Made by a program: the position numbers and the translations under genes. Below, one piece after another: positions 19,250 through 27,613 of a DNA stretch of 61,193 nt. Under the pieces are notes generated by a model. The model did not search any database. It was not told where the DNA came from and saw only the letters and a list, made by a program, of their open reading frames with translations. This stretch comes from JBCAWW01 sp039024315. GTDB taxonomy: Bacteria; Bacteroidota; Bacteroidia; J057. The stretch's first letter is position 1. Each line of letters opens with the position of its first letter. The DNA lies in contig JBCCQN010000020.1 of NCBI GenBank assembly GCA_039024315.1, forward strand, positions 1 through 61,193, in the 5' to 3' direction.

Positions 19250-19885
19250 TTATTCACTGAGCCAATGGCCCATCAAGTTACGCTTGGTATCAAGATAAAA
19301 TTTATTTTCGGCATGGGCCGGAATCTGCAAGGGAACTCGATTTACCACTTGTACTTGACTATCCGCAAAAGCATTGAGCTTTTCGGGATTATTGGTCAAA
19401 AGGTTGAGGTGTGAGACATTTAAGTCTTCGAGCATGGCTATCGCAATGTCGTAGCGTCGGTCATCCACAGAAAAGCCTAAATGCGTATTGGCATCAGCGG
19501 TATTGAGCCCTTGATCCTGCAAGTTGTAGGCTTTCATTTTATTGATTAAGCCAATACCACGTCCTTCTTGCCTCAAATAAACTAAGACGCCTCCTTCTTT
19601 GGCAATCAGGGAAAGCGCCATATGAAGTTGCTCGCCACAATCACAGCGCCCTGAGCCAAAAACGTCTCCCGTCATACACTCTGAATGTAAACGCACTAAA
19701 GCAGGTTTTTGCTCATTCCATTCTCCGCAGTAGAGCGCTAGATGCGGTTGATCCGGATTAGGACCGGGATAAGATCGCATTTGAAATTCTCCCCAATGAG
19801 TGGGTAGCCGGATCTCCTCTATCGCCTCCACCTTCATAGCTCTATCCTTTGTATTCAGTATTTTTCCATTCATATCGTAACTCAT
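19250..19885 (-). CDS. ribA: GTP cyclohydrolase II-type enzyme
   Basis: 211 residues; a stand-alone GTP cyclohydrolase II without the RibB half. The zinc ligands are C70, C81 and C83 (RLHSECMTGDVFGSGRCDCG), the catalytic block is YLRQEGRGIGL, and LLTNNPEK near the C-terminus contacts the nucleobase. It opens GTP to 2,5-diamino-6-ribosylamino-pyrimidinone phosphate, releasing formate and pyrophosphate. It is co-translated with the FkbM methyltransferase gene (ATGA overlap). It sits in an operon with no lumazine or riboflavin synthase, so it likely feeds a dedicated pathway. A second copy for riboflavin would be expected elsewhere in the genome. Confidence 0.93.
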   Translation of the reverse strand: MSYDMNGKILNTKDRAMKVEAIEEIRLPTHWGEFQMRSYPGPNPDQPHLALYCGEWNEQKPALVRLHSECMTGDVFGSGRCDCGEQLHMALSLIAKEGGVLVYLRQEGRGIGLINKMKAYNLQDQGLNTADANTHLGFSVDDRRYDIAIAMLEDLNVSHLNLLTNNPEKLNAFADSQVQVVNRVPLQIPAHAENKFYLDTKRNLMGHWLSE

Positions 19886-20622
19886 AACAAGCGAGCATAT
19901 ACATCACCCGAACGATCGTTTTCACCATAGCCTGCTAATATAGCTTTCATTTCGCTACTGTTTATCCATTTTTCGCGCTCAAATCGCTGGGACTCACCAA
20001 ATGACCAATTGTATTCATAAGCACCAATCCGTTCAAGCTCCTCTATACAGGCGAGGGCACTCTGTATACTCGGGATAAAATATTCAAAGGAAAGACTAGG
20101 TATGGCAGTTTGTAAGCCCTTGAGGATTGGTAATTCAAAATCCTCCACGTCGAGCTTACAAAAGTCAGGGATCCCATATTGCTCGATGAGCTGCTCTAAA
20201 CTATATACCGGCACTTCTATAGTTTGGTCCCATTGTACGTGAAAAGAAGTTTTATCTGCCATTGCCTGTCGCCAAGACTCGTCGGCGAGGGTACTGATGG
20301 TGGGGGTCAGTTCGCTCACATACAAGGGCAGTCGACCCGAGCGTTCGCCGAGGGCGGCCTCTAACAAGGTGAAGTCTGGATTATCCTCAAAGTGCCGTTT
20401 AAGGTAGCGAATGCATGCAGGTTGTGGCTCTACGGCAACTACTTTGGCTCCTAGGGCTAACCATGCATCAGAACGATTACCTAAGTGAGCTCCTATGTCA
20501 AAACAAAGGCTCCCTTTAGGAACAAAAGGGGCGTAGAACCGCTTGAGACGTTGGCGGTTTCTCGGTTTTGCATAATACATGATACGGGAACGTAAAATCC
20601 CCAAACTTTGTCTAATCTTCAT
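19882..20622 (-). CDS. FkbM family methyltransferase
   Basis: 246 residues. The FkbM pattern is clear: SLCFDIGAHLGNRSDAWL (SAM motif I), VVAVEPQPACIRYL (motif II), an Asn/Asp-rich middle and CKLDVEDFELPILKGL, the family DVEG-like block. FkbM enzymes O-methylate sugars or alcohols in secondary metabolism and surface glycans. It lies 15 bases after the DUF2797-type gene and overlaps the GTP cyclohydrolase gene by 4 bases, so it is probably part of the same biosynthetic operon and supplies a second methylation step. Confidence 0.9.
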   Translation of the reverse strand: MKIRQSLGILRSRIMYYAKPRNRQRLKRFYAPFVPKGSLCFDIGAHLGNRSDAWLALGAKVVAVEPQPACIRYLKRHFEDNPDFTLLEAALGERSGRLPLYVSELTPTISTLADESWRQAMADKTSFHVQWDQTIEVPVYSLEQLIEQYGIPDFCKLDVEDFELPILKGLQTAIPSLSFEYFIPSIQSALACIEELERIGAYEYNWSFGESQRFEREKWINSSEMKAILAGYGENDRSGDVYARLL

Positions 20623-20637
20623 GTGTCTGTGAGCTGC

Positions 20638-21438
20638 CTATCCTGCGGACCACTCAATCAAATAGCTGGTATGTGATCGCAAGTTGATCACACGCCCTTC
20701 GTCAAGGATAAGATACTGGCCCCTAATGCCTTGCAGGGTACCGGTAATCTCTGGAATCTTATCGAATTTGAGGCTTTTAACTTTTTCCGGATAGGCCTCT
20801 ACCGGATACGTTATTTCTGTTATCTCACTTCGCGGAACGATATACTCCTTGTACTCCTCGGGTAGTAGAGACTGCGCCTTTTCGATTTCCTCATTTAAAT
20901 CTAGCTCAGTATTCATTTGGTTAGAGAGCATCTTGCGCCAGTTTGTTTTGTCGCTCATATGGTCTTTGAGCGAAACTTCTATTTCGCCTGCGAGGCGGCG
21001 ATAAGGCACATGGGCAATCTGCACTGCTTTCCATGCTCCTTGATCAATCCAACGCGTAGGCACTTGGTCTTGGCGAGTAACACCGACTTTGATGCCGCTA
21101 GTGAGGGCAAGATATACTACATGTGGTTGGACATGATGCTTTTGTTCCCAATCTAGATCGCGACCTTTACCAAGGTGCCCCTCACAGAGCTCAGGTCGGA
21201 TAATACAGGGGGAATTTTCGGGGGATTTTTGAAAATGAATAAAACAAAAGCCTTGACCATAGGACTTTTTGGTCTTACGACCACAAATACGGCAATTTAT
21301 TTCTCCTTGAAAGGCCAGTTTGATTGGCTTCCCGATCCAATCGTTCACCGAAAAGGTGTCATCTCCTAAAGTCAAAGAGTATTGGACGGTATCTCCCAAT
21401 TGAGAAGACATTTTACGCAGATTGCCGCGATACACCAT
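20638..21438 (-). CDS. DUF2797 domain protein
   Basis: 266 residues from the ATG at 21438; an upstream TTG is the only alternative. A zinc-ribbon-like segment, CRICGRKTKKSYGQGFCFIH, with Cys and His pairs, is followed by C..GHLGKGRDLDWEQKHHVQPHVVYLALT and GVTRQDQVPTRWIDQGA, the blocks of the DUF2797 family. The YLALT..IKVGVTR stretch resembles a GIY-YIG-like core. The function is unknown. It is the first gene of the minus-strand operon and is divergent from scpB; it may simply share the promoter rather than belong to the pathway. Confidence 0.85.
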   Translation of the reverse strand: MVYRGNLRKMSSQLGDTVQYSLTLGDDTFSVNDWIGKPIKLAFQGEINCRICGRKTKKSYGQGFCFIHFQKSPENSPCIIRPELCEGHLGKGRDLDWEQKHHVQPHVVYLALTSGIKVGVTRQDQVPTRWIDQGAWKAVQIAHVPYRRLAGEIEVSLKDHMSDKTNWRKMLSNQMNTELDLNEEIEKAQSLLPEEYKEYIVPRSEITEITYPVEAYPEKVKSLKFDKIPEITGTLQGIRGQYLILDEGRVINLRSHTSYLIEWSAG

Positions 21439-21591
21439 AGAATAAAACAACTAAAAAAATAAAACGGATGCCCATTCCATTGCGGGAAGAGGGACTTCAA
21501 ACTTTTAAAGCAGGAATATAAGGAACTCAAAAGGAATAGAGAAGGTTTGTAAAAAGTCATTGCCAGATTGTACCTTTGAGCACTGCAAAAT

Positions 21592-21597
21592 AAGGAG
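21592..21597 (+). promoter_or_regulatory. ribosome binding site deciding the scpB start
   Basis: AAGGAG lies 4 bases before the ATG at 21602 and selects that start over a TTG at 21560. Confidence 0.6.
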
Positions 21598-21601
21598 CAG
21601 C

Positions 21602-22390
21602 ATGGACTCGCACATTAGCAATATCATAGAATCAATCATCTTTACGGCCGAACAGCCCGTCAAGAAATCTTTCTTGATGGAAATCCTCCGCATGGAGGGT
21701 ACGGCAAATGAGGAGGAGACCGCATCTCCTGAGGAGAAAATCGAATTAAACGATGAAGGCCTAGAAGAGATTTTGGGTGAGCTAGAAAAGAAGTATCAGA
21801 GCGATCAATATCCTTTTGAGATCCGTAAAGTCGCAGAAGGCTATCAATTTTTCACCAAGCGCTCCTATTATGCCTACATCAAAAGAGCGACTCTTACCAA
21901 AAATCAAAAGCGACTTTCGCGAGCGGCTTTAGAAACCTTAGCGATCATTGCCTATCGCCAGCCTATCACTAAAGCCGAGATGGAGTTTATCCGCGGTGTG
22001 AATTGTGATTATGCGGTACAAAAGCTTTTGGACAAGCAATTGGTCAGCATTACGGGCAGAGCCGAAGCTCCTGGCAGACCGCTTTTATACGCGACTAGCC
22101 CATTTTTTATGCAGTACTTTGGGATAAAGGATATGACCGATATGCCTAAGCTCAAAGAGTTCGAGGAGCTTGCCGAAGACCATCTCGAGCAGTTCAAACT
22201 ACATCAGGAAAAACAACTATCCGACGATGCCGAGGAAACCAAATCAGAAGCAGGAACCCTTTTGGAAAGGGGCGAAGAAGGAGAAAGTCAAGCAGCCGAA
22301 GCGTCAAGCAACGGAGTCGGGCAAGAAGAAGCTCCTCAGCAGCCAGCAGCAGAAGGAGCAGGAACTGACGAAGAAGCGCAATCAGAGTAA
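21602..22390 (+). CDS. scpB: segregation and condensation protein B
   Basis: 262 residues from the ATG at 21602. The first 190 residues are the ScpB core with its two winged-helix domains (ISNIIESIIFTAEQPV, RLSRAALETLAIIAYRQP, KAEMEFIRGVNCDYAVQKLL, GRAEAPGRPLLYATS). ScpB binds ScpA and the SMC ATPase in the chromosome condensation complex. The C-terminal 55 or so residues are a low-complexity acidic and Gln/Ala-rich tail. This tail is encoded by DNA that also encodes the basic N-terminus of the next gene in another frame, an overlap of about 164 bases. Confidence 0.93.
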   Translation: MDSHISNIIESIIFTAEQPVKKSFLMEILRMEGTANEEETASPEEKIELNDEGLEEILGELEKKYQSDQYPFEIRKVAEGYQFFTKRSYYAYIKRATLTKNQKRLSRAALETLAIIAYRQPITKAEMEFIRGVNCDYAVQKLLDKQLVSITGRAEAPGRPLLYATSPFFMQYFGIKDMTDMPKLKEFEELAEDHLEQFKLHQEKQLSDDAEETKSEAGTLLERGEEGESQAAEASSNGVGQEEAPQQPAAEGAGTDEEAQSE

Positions 22391-23168
22391 CGATCAGCCA
22401 ATAAGGCTTAATCGCTTTATCGCTCAGGCTGGAGTATGCTCTAGGCGTGAGGCAGATACTCTCATCCAAGAGGGGCAAATCAAAGTCAACGGTAAGGTAG
22501 TTACTGAACTAGGGATGAAAATCATTCCTGCCCAAGATAAAGTCAGTTACGAAGGCAAAATCCTTGAGCCCGAAAATAAAGTTTACGTACTGCTCAACAA
22601 GCCCAAAAACTTTATCACCACCACCAACGATCCCGAAGGGCGTCGCACTGTCTTAGAACTAGTTAAGACCGCTACTAGCGAACGCATATTTCCGGTAGGT
22701 CGTCTGGACCGTAATACGACTGGCTTGCTCCTTCTCACCAATGATGGAGACCTCACCAAAAAACTGACTCATCCTTCACACGAAGTCAAAAAGCTCTACC
22801 ATGTTACCTTGGACCAAGAAGTGAGTGAAGCCCATATGCGTCAATTGAAGGAAGGGATTGAACTAGAAGACGGTATGGCCAAGGCAGATAAAATCCGTTA
22901 TGTCACCAACAAAGGTCCCAACGAAGTGGGCATCGAATTGCATAGTGGCCGCAACCGCATCGTAAGACGAATGTTTGAAGCCCTTGGCTACGAGGTAGTC
23001 CATCTAGATCGAGTTATGATGGGCTCTCTGACCAAAAAAAATGTACCCCGCGGCAAATGGCGTCATCTCACCGATAAAGAGGTTTCTTTCTTGAAAATGC
23101 AGGTGGGAGGGATAAGTAAACCCTCTAAATTTGGCAAGCAAAAGCCTAAGAAAAAACAGCGTCGCTAG
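22227..23168 (+). CDS. rluB: ribosomal large subunit pseudouridine synthase (RluB/RsuA type)
   Basis: 313 residues from the ATG at 22227. A basic, Lys/Gln-rich disordered N-terminus of about 50 residues precedes an S4 domain (RLNRFIAQAGVCSRREADTLI). The catalytic domain has the RluB/RsuA signature FPVGRLDRNTTGLLLLTNDG with its Asp nucleophile, and LHSGRNRIVRRMFEALGY. It isomerises a uridine in 23S rRNA. The start lies inside scpB, and there is no Met between the overlap and the S4 domain, so the overlap is real unless a rare start codon is used. The C-terminus is again basic (KQKPKKKQRR). Confidence 0.92.
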   Translation: MPRKPNQKQEPFWKGAKKEKVKQPKRQATESGKKKLLSSQQQKEQELTKKRNQSNDQPIRLNRFIAQAGVCSRREADTLIQEGQIKVNGKVVTELGMKIIPAQDKVSYEGKILEPENKVYVLLNKPKNFITTTNDPEGRRTVLELVKTATSERIFPVGRLDRNTTGLLLLTNDGDLTKKLTHPSHEVKKLYHVTLDQEVSEAHMRQLKEGIELEDGMAKADKIRYVTNKGPNEVGIELHSGRNRIVRRMFEALGYEVVHLDRVMMGSLTKKNVPRGKWRHLTDKEVSFLKMQVGGISKPSKFGKQKPKKKQRR

Positions 23169-23188
23169 GGATCAGCCTCAAAAAAAAG

Positions 23189-23211
23189 GCCCGTTCCAAG
23201 GAGGAACGGGC
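23189..23211 (-). terminator. intrinsic terminator for the HhH-domain gene
   Basis: GCCCGTTCC (23189-23197) pairs with GGAACGGGC (23203-23211). On the minus strand the hairpin is followed by a run of eight T, so it terminates the minus-strand gene at 23324-24256. Confidence 0.75.
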
Positions 23212-23323
23212 AACAGCCATGAAAACGCCCTAAAACGAAACGGAAAATAAATTTCCGTTCAATTGATTAGAGTTTAAATATCGTAAAAGGTCACAGTCTT
23301 ACCAGAATTTTTTTAAATAAACC

Positions 23324-24256
23324 TTACTTCTCGTCATTTTGTTTTAATATTTCTTTCGCTTGAGCGACCCAATTGTCTCTTTTTATCCGCCCCGGAAAGA
23401 ACTCAATCGCCTCATTTACAAGCTCTTCGTCCTCTGCTTCGAAGTTGGCAATTTGAAAAAAGGAAAATATTCCGATACTGTTTAATTTTTTCTCTAATGA
23501 AGGACCTATACCTTTAATTTTCTTCAAATCATCGGCATCTTCAGCTCGGGAGTAACCAATTCGATCATAGTTGATGCCTTTGCCTCGCTCTTTGATCCGA
23601 GCCAAAGTAAAGGCTTCTTTGTTGCGCTCTTTAGGTTTTAGAATCTCCTCAACACTCGCTTCGATACTAGCATTTTCTGCTTCTTTTTCCTCTACAATTG
23701 GAGCCGCGACCGCACTATTTTGGGCTTGTAAGCGTTGAATTTGGGCTTGCATAGCCAAAACCTCATCGTGCCATTTGGCTTCTCTCCTTGCGGCATCGGT
23801 GAGTTCTGTTTGGAGCGCTTGGCGCTCTCTTTCGGTCTTTTCAAAACGAGCTTTCCATTCACCATTGAGCAGCGGATCGCTATGTACCGCTTGCTCAGTG
23901 AGAGCCGCTCTAGTTTTACGAAGTTCGGTTTCCAGCTTTTCTGCTTTAGCCTTCCACTCATTTAAAGCCCTTTTTTCAGCCGCATGGATTTTTTCAGATG
24001 CTTGCCAACTGGCTTTCAATTCACTCATTTGATCCAAACTGTCTGATTGAGCAGCAAGAGAGGCTTGAGATTCAGCCAACTTTGATTCTGCACTTTTTAG
24101 ACGATCTTGACTTTTTTCTAACAGAGAAGATTGCTCGAAAAATTGATTGCGCCATGCATTGAGTTGTAACCTCATCAATAACCAAACTAGCAGACCGCCC
24201 AAGGCAGCTGCAGCAAATACATAGAGCAAAGCATGAAGAATATCCGGGTTTTCCAT
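23324..24256 (-). CDS. membrane-anchored coiled-coil protein with C-terminal helix-hairpin-helix domain
   Basis: 310 residues. A single N-terminal membrane helix (ALLYVFAAAALGGLLVWLLM) is followed by about 150 residues of coiled coil and a charged linker. The C-terminal domain, about 240-310, contains DDLKKIKGIGPSLEKKLNSIGI, with the KGIGP hairpin of HhH/H3TH domains, and ends in RDNWVAQAKEIL. This domain is often annotated as flap-endonuclease-like but carries no nuclease residues. Similar tails occur on membrane proteins with unclear roles; DNA or protein binding at the inner membrane is possible. It is monocistronic with its own terminator. Confidence 0.82.
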   Translation of the reverse strand: MENPDILHALLYVFAAAALGGLLVWLLMRLQLNAWRNQFFEQSSLLEKSQDRLKSAESKLAESQASLAAQSDSLDQMSELKASWQASEKIHAAEKRALNEWKAKAEKLETELRKTRAALTEQAVHSDPLLNGEWKARFEKTERERQALQTELTDAARREAKWHDEVLAMQAQIQRLQAQNSAVAAPIVEEKEAENASIEASVEEILKPKERNKEAFTLARIKERGKGINYDRIGYSRAEDADDLKKIKGIGPSLEKKLNSIGIFSFFQIANFEAEDEELVNEAIEFFPGRIKRDNWVAQAKEILKQNDEK

Positions 24257-24814
24257 CTGCGTCCGTTAAACCACTAAATATAGAATTTTCGGGATTAGGA
24301 CCATAAAATGGCCCAAATTCACACGAGACGCAAGTTTTCTACGGAATATGTAGCATGACAAGGAGGAAGGGGAAAAGCCATTTAGCCTTTTTACCATTCT
24401 TCGGGATAATCAATCATAATGCGTTGTGTTGAATGCGAGAAGTTATTTTAAAAATGGAAGTATCCCATTTTCCAAACTTATGACTATCGTTTTTGACCGA
24501 GGTCACATCCCCCCTTTTTAGCAGACGAGGATCCAACTATCTGGATGTAGCTTGACTAAGTATCAATACTAAGAGTTTATTTTGGGGGGGGCTTACTCAC
24601 GATGACTATGCGGGAACGCAGAACGCTTGTTCTTAGCAGCCTATTGCAGGTGCTGGTCAAAATAAGCGTTCTGCGCAGCAGATATCTCAAATCCTGAGGC
24701 CTAAACACCTTAGCCTTTCTATCTCTTACTTATCTGACTTATTCAGAAGCGCTAAGCCTCCACCAAGTCCCCCAACGCATGAATCCTTATATTTACAGCC
24801 AAAATTGAGCATTT
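24257..24814. other. intergenic region with repeat element
   Basis: 558 bases between divergent genes without a credible gene. It holds a run of nine G near 24584 and the inverted-repeat element at 24617-24681. The rest is unremarkable. Confidence 0.5.
24617..24681. repeat. long-hairpin version of the AAGCGTT repeat
   Basis: CGCAGAACGCTT (24617-24628) and AAGCGTTCTGCG (24664-24675) form a perfect 12-base inverted repeat around a 35-base centre. The centre itself folds (AGCA..CCT..AGG..TGCT) and carries TATTGCA in its loop. The right arm continues into a small CTGC-GCA-GCAG hairpin (24671-24681). The layout matches the composite element at 39.2 kb. Confidence 0.7.
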
Positions 24815-26551
24815 ATGAAATATCGGCTGTCCTTTGCACGTCCAAAAGAGCATATAGTAAGTATCCACCTCCAACTTATTGCCCCTCAGGACACCCTTAC
24901 TTTTGCTCTTCCTTTTTGGCGACCCGGACGATATGCAGCTCAATCTTTTGCCCGCAATATCGGCGATCTACAGGCTCAAGATGAGCAGGGAAAGGTTTTG
25001 CCGATCCAACGGATTAGTAAACTCAAATGGACCGTCGAAGCTAAGCAAGGTCAAACCGTCCATCTACATTACGATTATTATACCCATCAACTCGATGCTG
25101 GTGGGAGTTTTTATGACGAAAATGGAATTTATATCAACGGTATTACGCTGTTTTTGTCCTTAGAAGGATACCTAGACCAAGCTTGTCAATTAGAGTTAGA
25201 GATCCCGACCGACTACCAAGTAGCGGGTGCTATGCATGGCAAAGGTCCTGTTTATGCATTTGAGGATTATCATCAATTAGTGGATTCTCCTTTTTTCGCA
25301 GCTCCAGAGCTTAGTTTACGCAAATTTAATGTGGGGGAGTTAGCGGTTTATTTGTGGTTTATGGGCGAATGCATGCCGGATCTAGATCGCATGGAGCGAG
25401 ATATCAAGGCTTACTCGGAGGCTCAGATCGCCTTTTTTGGGGAATGTCCGGTTGATGAGTATCATTATCTCAACCTCCTCCTTCCCTATCGTTACCGGCA
25501 CGGGGTGGAGCATTACAACTCTACGGTCATCGTTATGGGGCCGGCCCACCAGTTGATGGAGCGAGATATGTATCGCTCGTTTTTGGAAATCAGCTCACAC
25601 GAGTTTTTTCATACCTGGAATGTCAAGGCTTTACGTCCCGCCGACCTCTTTCCCTATCGCTATGATGCTGAAGTATATTCTCGCCTCCACTATGTAACCG
25701 AAGGCGTTACAACCTATTACGGGGATCTCATGCTCTGGAAAAGTGGCATTTATGGCCCCCAACAATGGCTGGACAGCGTCAATGGAGAGTTACGCAGCTT
25801 TTACAGTATGGGAGGACGGGAAGTTATCTCTCTAGGCAAAGCCAGTCATGAAAGCTGGATCAATGGCTACGACGATACCGGTATGCCCAATCGCCGGATT
25901 TCATTTTATACCAAAGGCTATTTAGTGGCTATGTTGTTGGATTTTACCCTCCGTCGGGGAACGCAAGATCGCGTCTCTTTGGATTTGGTGATGCGCCAAC
26001 TTTATCATAAGATCACCCGCGAAAAACGAGCTTACACACGAGAAGACTTCCAAGGCTTGATCGAGGAACTAAGTGGAGAGTCTTATGAGGGATTTTTTGC
26101 TGATTATATTGAAGGGACGCGTTCGTTGGAAACGCTCCTATCCGAACTAGCGGAATACTATGGTCTTCAAATGCGTAGCGTACCATTAGGCAATCTGGCG
26201 CTCAGCGCATGGGGGCTCAAAGCCAAAGCCACAGAGAGAGGCGTTCTCGTAGAGAAAATACTCCCTCAAAGCCCTCTGATTGAGGCAGGGATCCATCCGG
26301 GCGATACGATCATATCCCTCAACCGCACCCAAATACAGGAAGATTTTGAAGCATTGCTGGCCTATGAGTGGCAAAAAGGCAGCATTGAAATTCATTTTTT
26401 CAAAAGATCACAGCTTCAATCAGCCCGAATCAAGTGTTCGGCCAACTTTGCCTACACAGTCCCTCAGTTTTGGTTGATTGCCAATCAGGAAGACCCACAA
26501 TTTACGCGCTTCCAAGCTTGGCGTAATATCAGCTCTCAATCCGTGCATTAA
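24815..26551 (+). CDS. M61 family glycyl-aminopeptidase-like metalloprotease with PDZ domain
   Basis: 578 residues. There is no obvious signal peptide, so it may be cytoplasmic. The N-terminal beta domain (FWRPGRYAAQSFARN) is followed by the zinc site H262-E263-FF-H266 (SSHEFFHTWNVKALRP) and the candidate third ligand E296 (YVTEGVTTYYGD). GVEHYNST is the substrate-binding GxEH block of M1/M61 enzymes. A PDZ domain occupies about 470-550 (GVLVEKILPQSPLIEAGIHPGD). The stop is 2 bases before the rsgA start, so the two genes form an operon. Confidence 0.93.
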   Translation: MKYRLSFARPKEHIVSIHLQLIAPQDTLTFALPFWRPGRYAAQSFARNIGDLQAQDEQGKVLPIQRISKLKWTVEAKQGQTVHLHYDYYTHQLDAGGSFYDENGIYINGITLFLSLEGYLDQACQLELEIPTDYQVAGAMHGKGPVYAFEDYHQLVDSPFFAAPELSLRKFNVGELAVYLWFMGECMPDLDRMERDIKAYSEAQIAFFGECPVDEYHYLNLLLPYRYRHGVEHYNSTVIVMGPAHQLMERDMYRSFLEISSHEFFHTWNVKALRPADLFPYRYDAEVYSRLHYVTEGVTTYYGDLMLWKSGIYGPQQWLDSVNGELRSFYSMGGREVISLGKASHESWINGYDDTGMPNRRISFYTKGYLVAMLLDFTLRRGTQDRVSLDLVMRQLYHKITREKRAYTREDFQGLIEELSGESYEGFFADYIEGTRSLETLLSELAEYYGLQMRSVPLGNLALSAWGLKAKATERGVLVEKILPQSPLIEAGIHPGDTIISLNRTQIQEDFEALLAYEWQKGSIEIHFFKRSQLQSARIKCSANFAYTVPQFWLIANQEDPQFTRFQAWRNISSQSVH

Positions 26552-26553
26552 GT

Positions 26554-27531
26554 ATGGGGAGAAAAAAACGCAAACCGCAAGCAAAGACTCCCGAACAGTT
26601 GTTTCAGGGCACTGTCATTCGTTCCGTCGGTTCGACTAGCCGCGTCAAAACTGAGTCTGGGGAGATTTATGATTGCATCATTAAGGGCAAGTTTCGCATC
26701 AAGGATCTCAATACCACCAATCCCGTAGCAGTTGGCGATGAGGTACGTTTTAGCATCCCTAAAGAGGGGGAGCTAGGCGTGATTCACGAAATTTTGCCAC
26801 GCCAAAACTACATCCTCCGTAAAGCGATATCGCATCAGACTCGGGTACATATTCTCGCCGCAAATCTCGATCAAGCGATCTTTTTATTTACGATAGATCA
26901 ACCTCAAACGAGTACCGGTTTTGCCAATCGTTTTTTGCTAGTAGCGGAGGCCTATGGCATTCCAATCCAATTTGTGATCAATAAAGTAGATCTGCTTGAA
27001 AGCAAGGAAGATTTAGAAAAACTAGCAGCAATACGCTCAATCTATGAAGCGGCAGGATATCCAGTGATTGCCCTTAGTGCGCTTGATCCGCAGTATCGTC
27101 AAAGCGTAGAGTCTCTGCTCAAAGATAAAAGAAGCTTTATTGGCGGGCATTCAGGGGCGGGTAAATCCACCCTGATCAACTTGATTGACCCAGACTTAGA
27201 TATTAAGACCTCCACGATCTCAGAGTCAACCAATAAAGGAAGGCACACCACTACCTATGCGGAGATGCACCCACTATCGATCGGAGGCTACATTATAGAT
27301 TCGCCAGGCATCAAAGAGCTAGGCTTGGTCGGCTTTGAGATCGAAGAGCTTGGACACTTTTTTCCCGAGATGCGAGAAAGATTACCAGATTGTCGCTTTC
27401 ACAATTGTCTCCACCACAATGAACCAGGCTGTGCCGTCAAAACCGCCGTTGAAGGGGGCGAAATACATCCTTCTCGATACGAAAGCTACCTCAAGATGCT
27501 GATGGAAATCAAAGAGTCAAAAAGCAGATAA
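26554..27531 (+). CDS. rsgA: ribosome small subunit-dependent GTPase A
   Basis: 325 residues. An N-terminal OB-fold (GTVIRSVGSTSRVKTESG) is followed by a circularly permuted GTPase with G4 first (FVINKVD), then SAL, then P-loop GGHSGAGKSTL, then DSPG. A zinc knuckle follows (DCRFHNCLHHNEPGCAVKTA). It assists 30S subunit maturation. It begins 2 bases after the M61 peptidase stop. Confidence 0.96.
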   Translation: MGRKKRKPQAKTPEQLFQGTVIRSVGSTSRVKTESGEIYDCIIKGKFRIKDLNTTNPVAVGDEVRFSIPKEGELGVIHEILPRQNYILRKAISHQTRVHILAANLDQAIFLFTIDQPQTSTGFANRFLLVAEAYGIPIQFVINKVDLLESKEDLEKLAAIRSIYEAAGYPVIALSALDPQYRQSVESLLKDKRSFIGGHSGAGKSTLINLIDPDLDIKTSTISESTNKGRHTTTYAEMHPLSIGGYIIDSPGIKELGLVGFEIEELGHFFPEMRERLPDCRFHNCLHHNEPGCAVKTAVEGGEIHPSRYESYLKMLMEIKESKSR

Positions 27532-27613
27532 TTCTCACAAGACTTGCAAAAATTTAAAACCGTTTTCAGTCTAGAGAGTTAAACATAGCAAAATCAGTAT
27601 ATAATACTAATAC

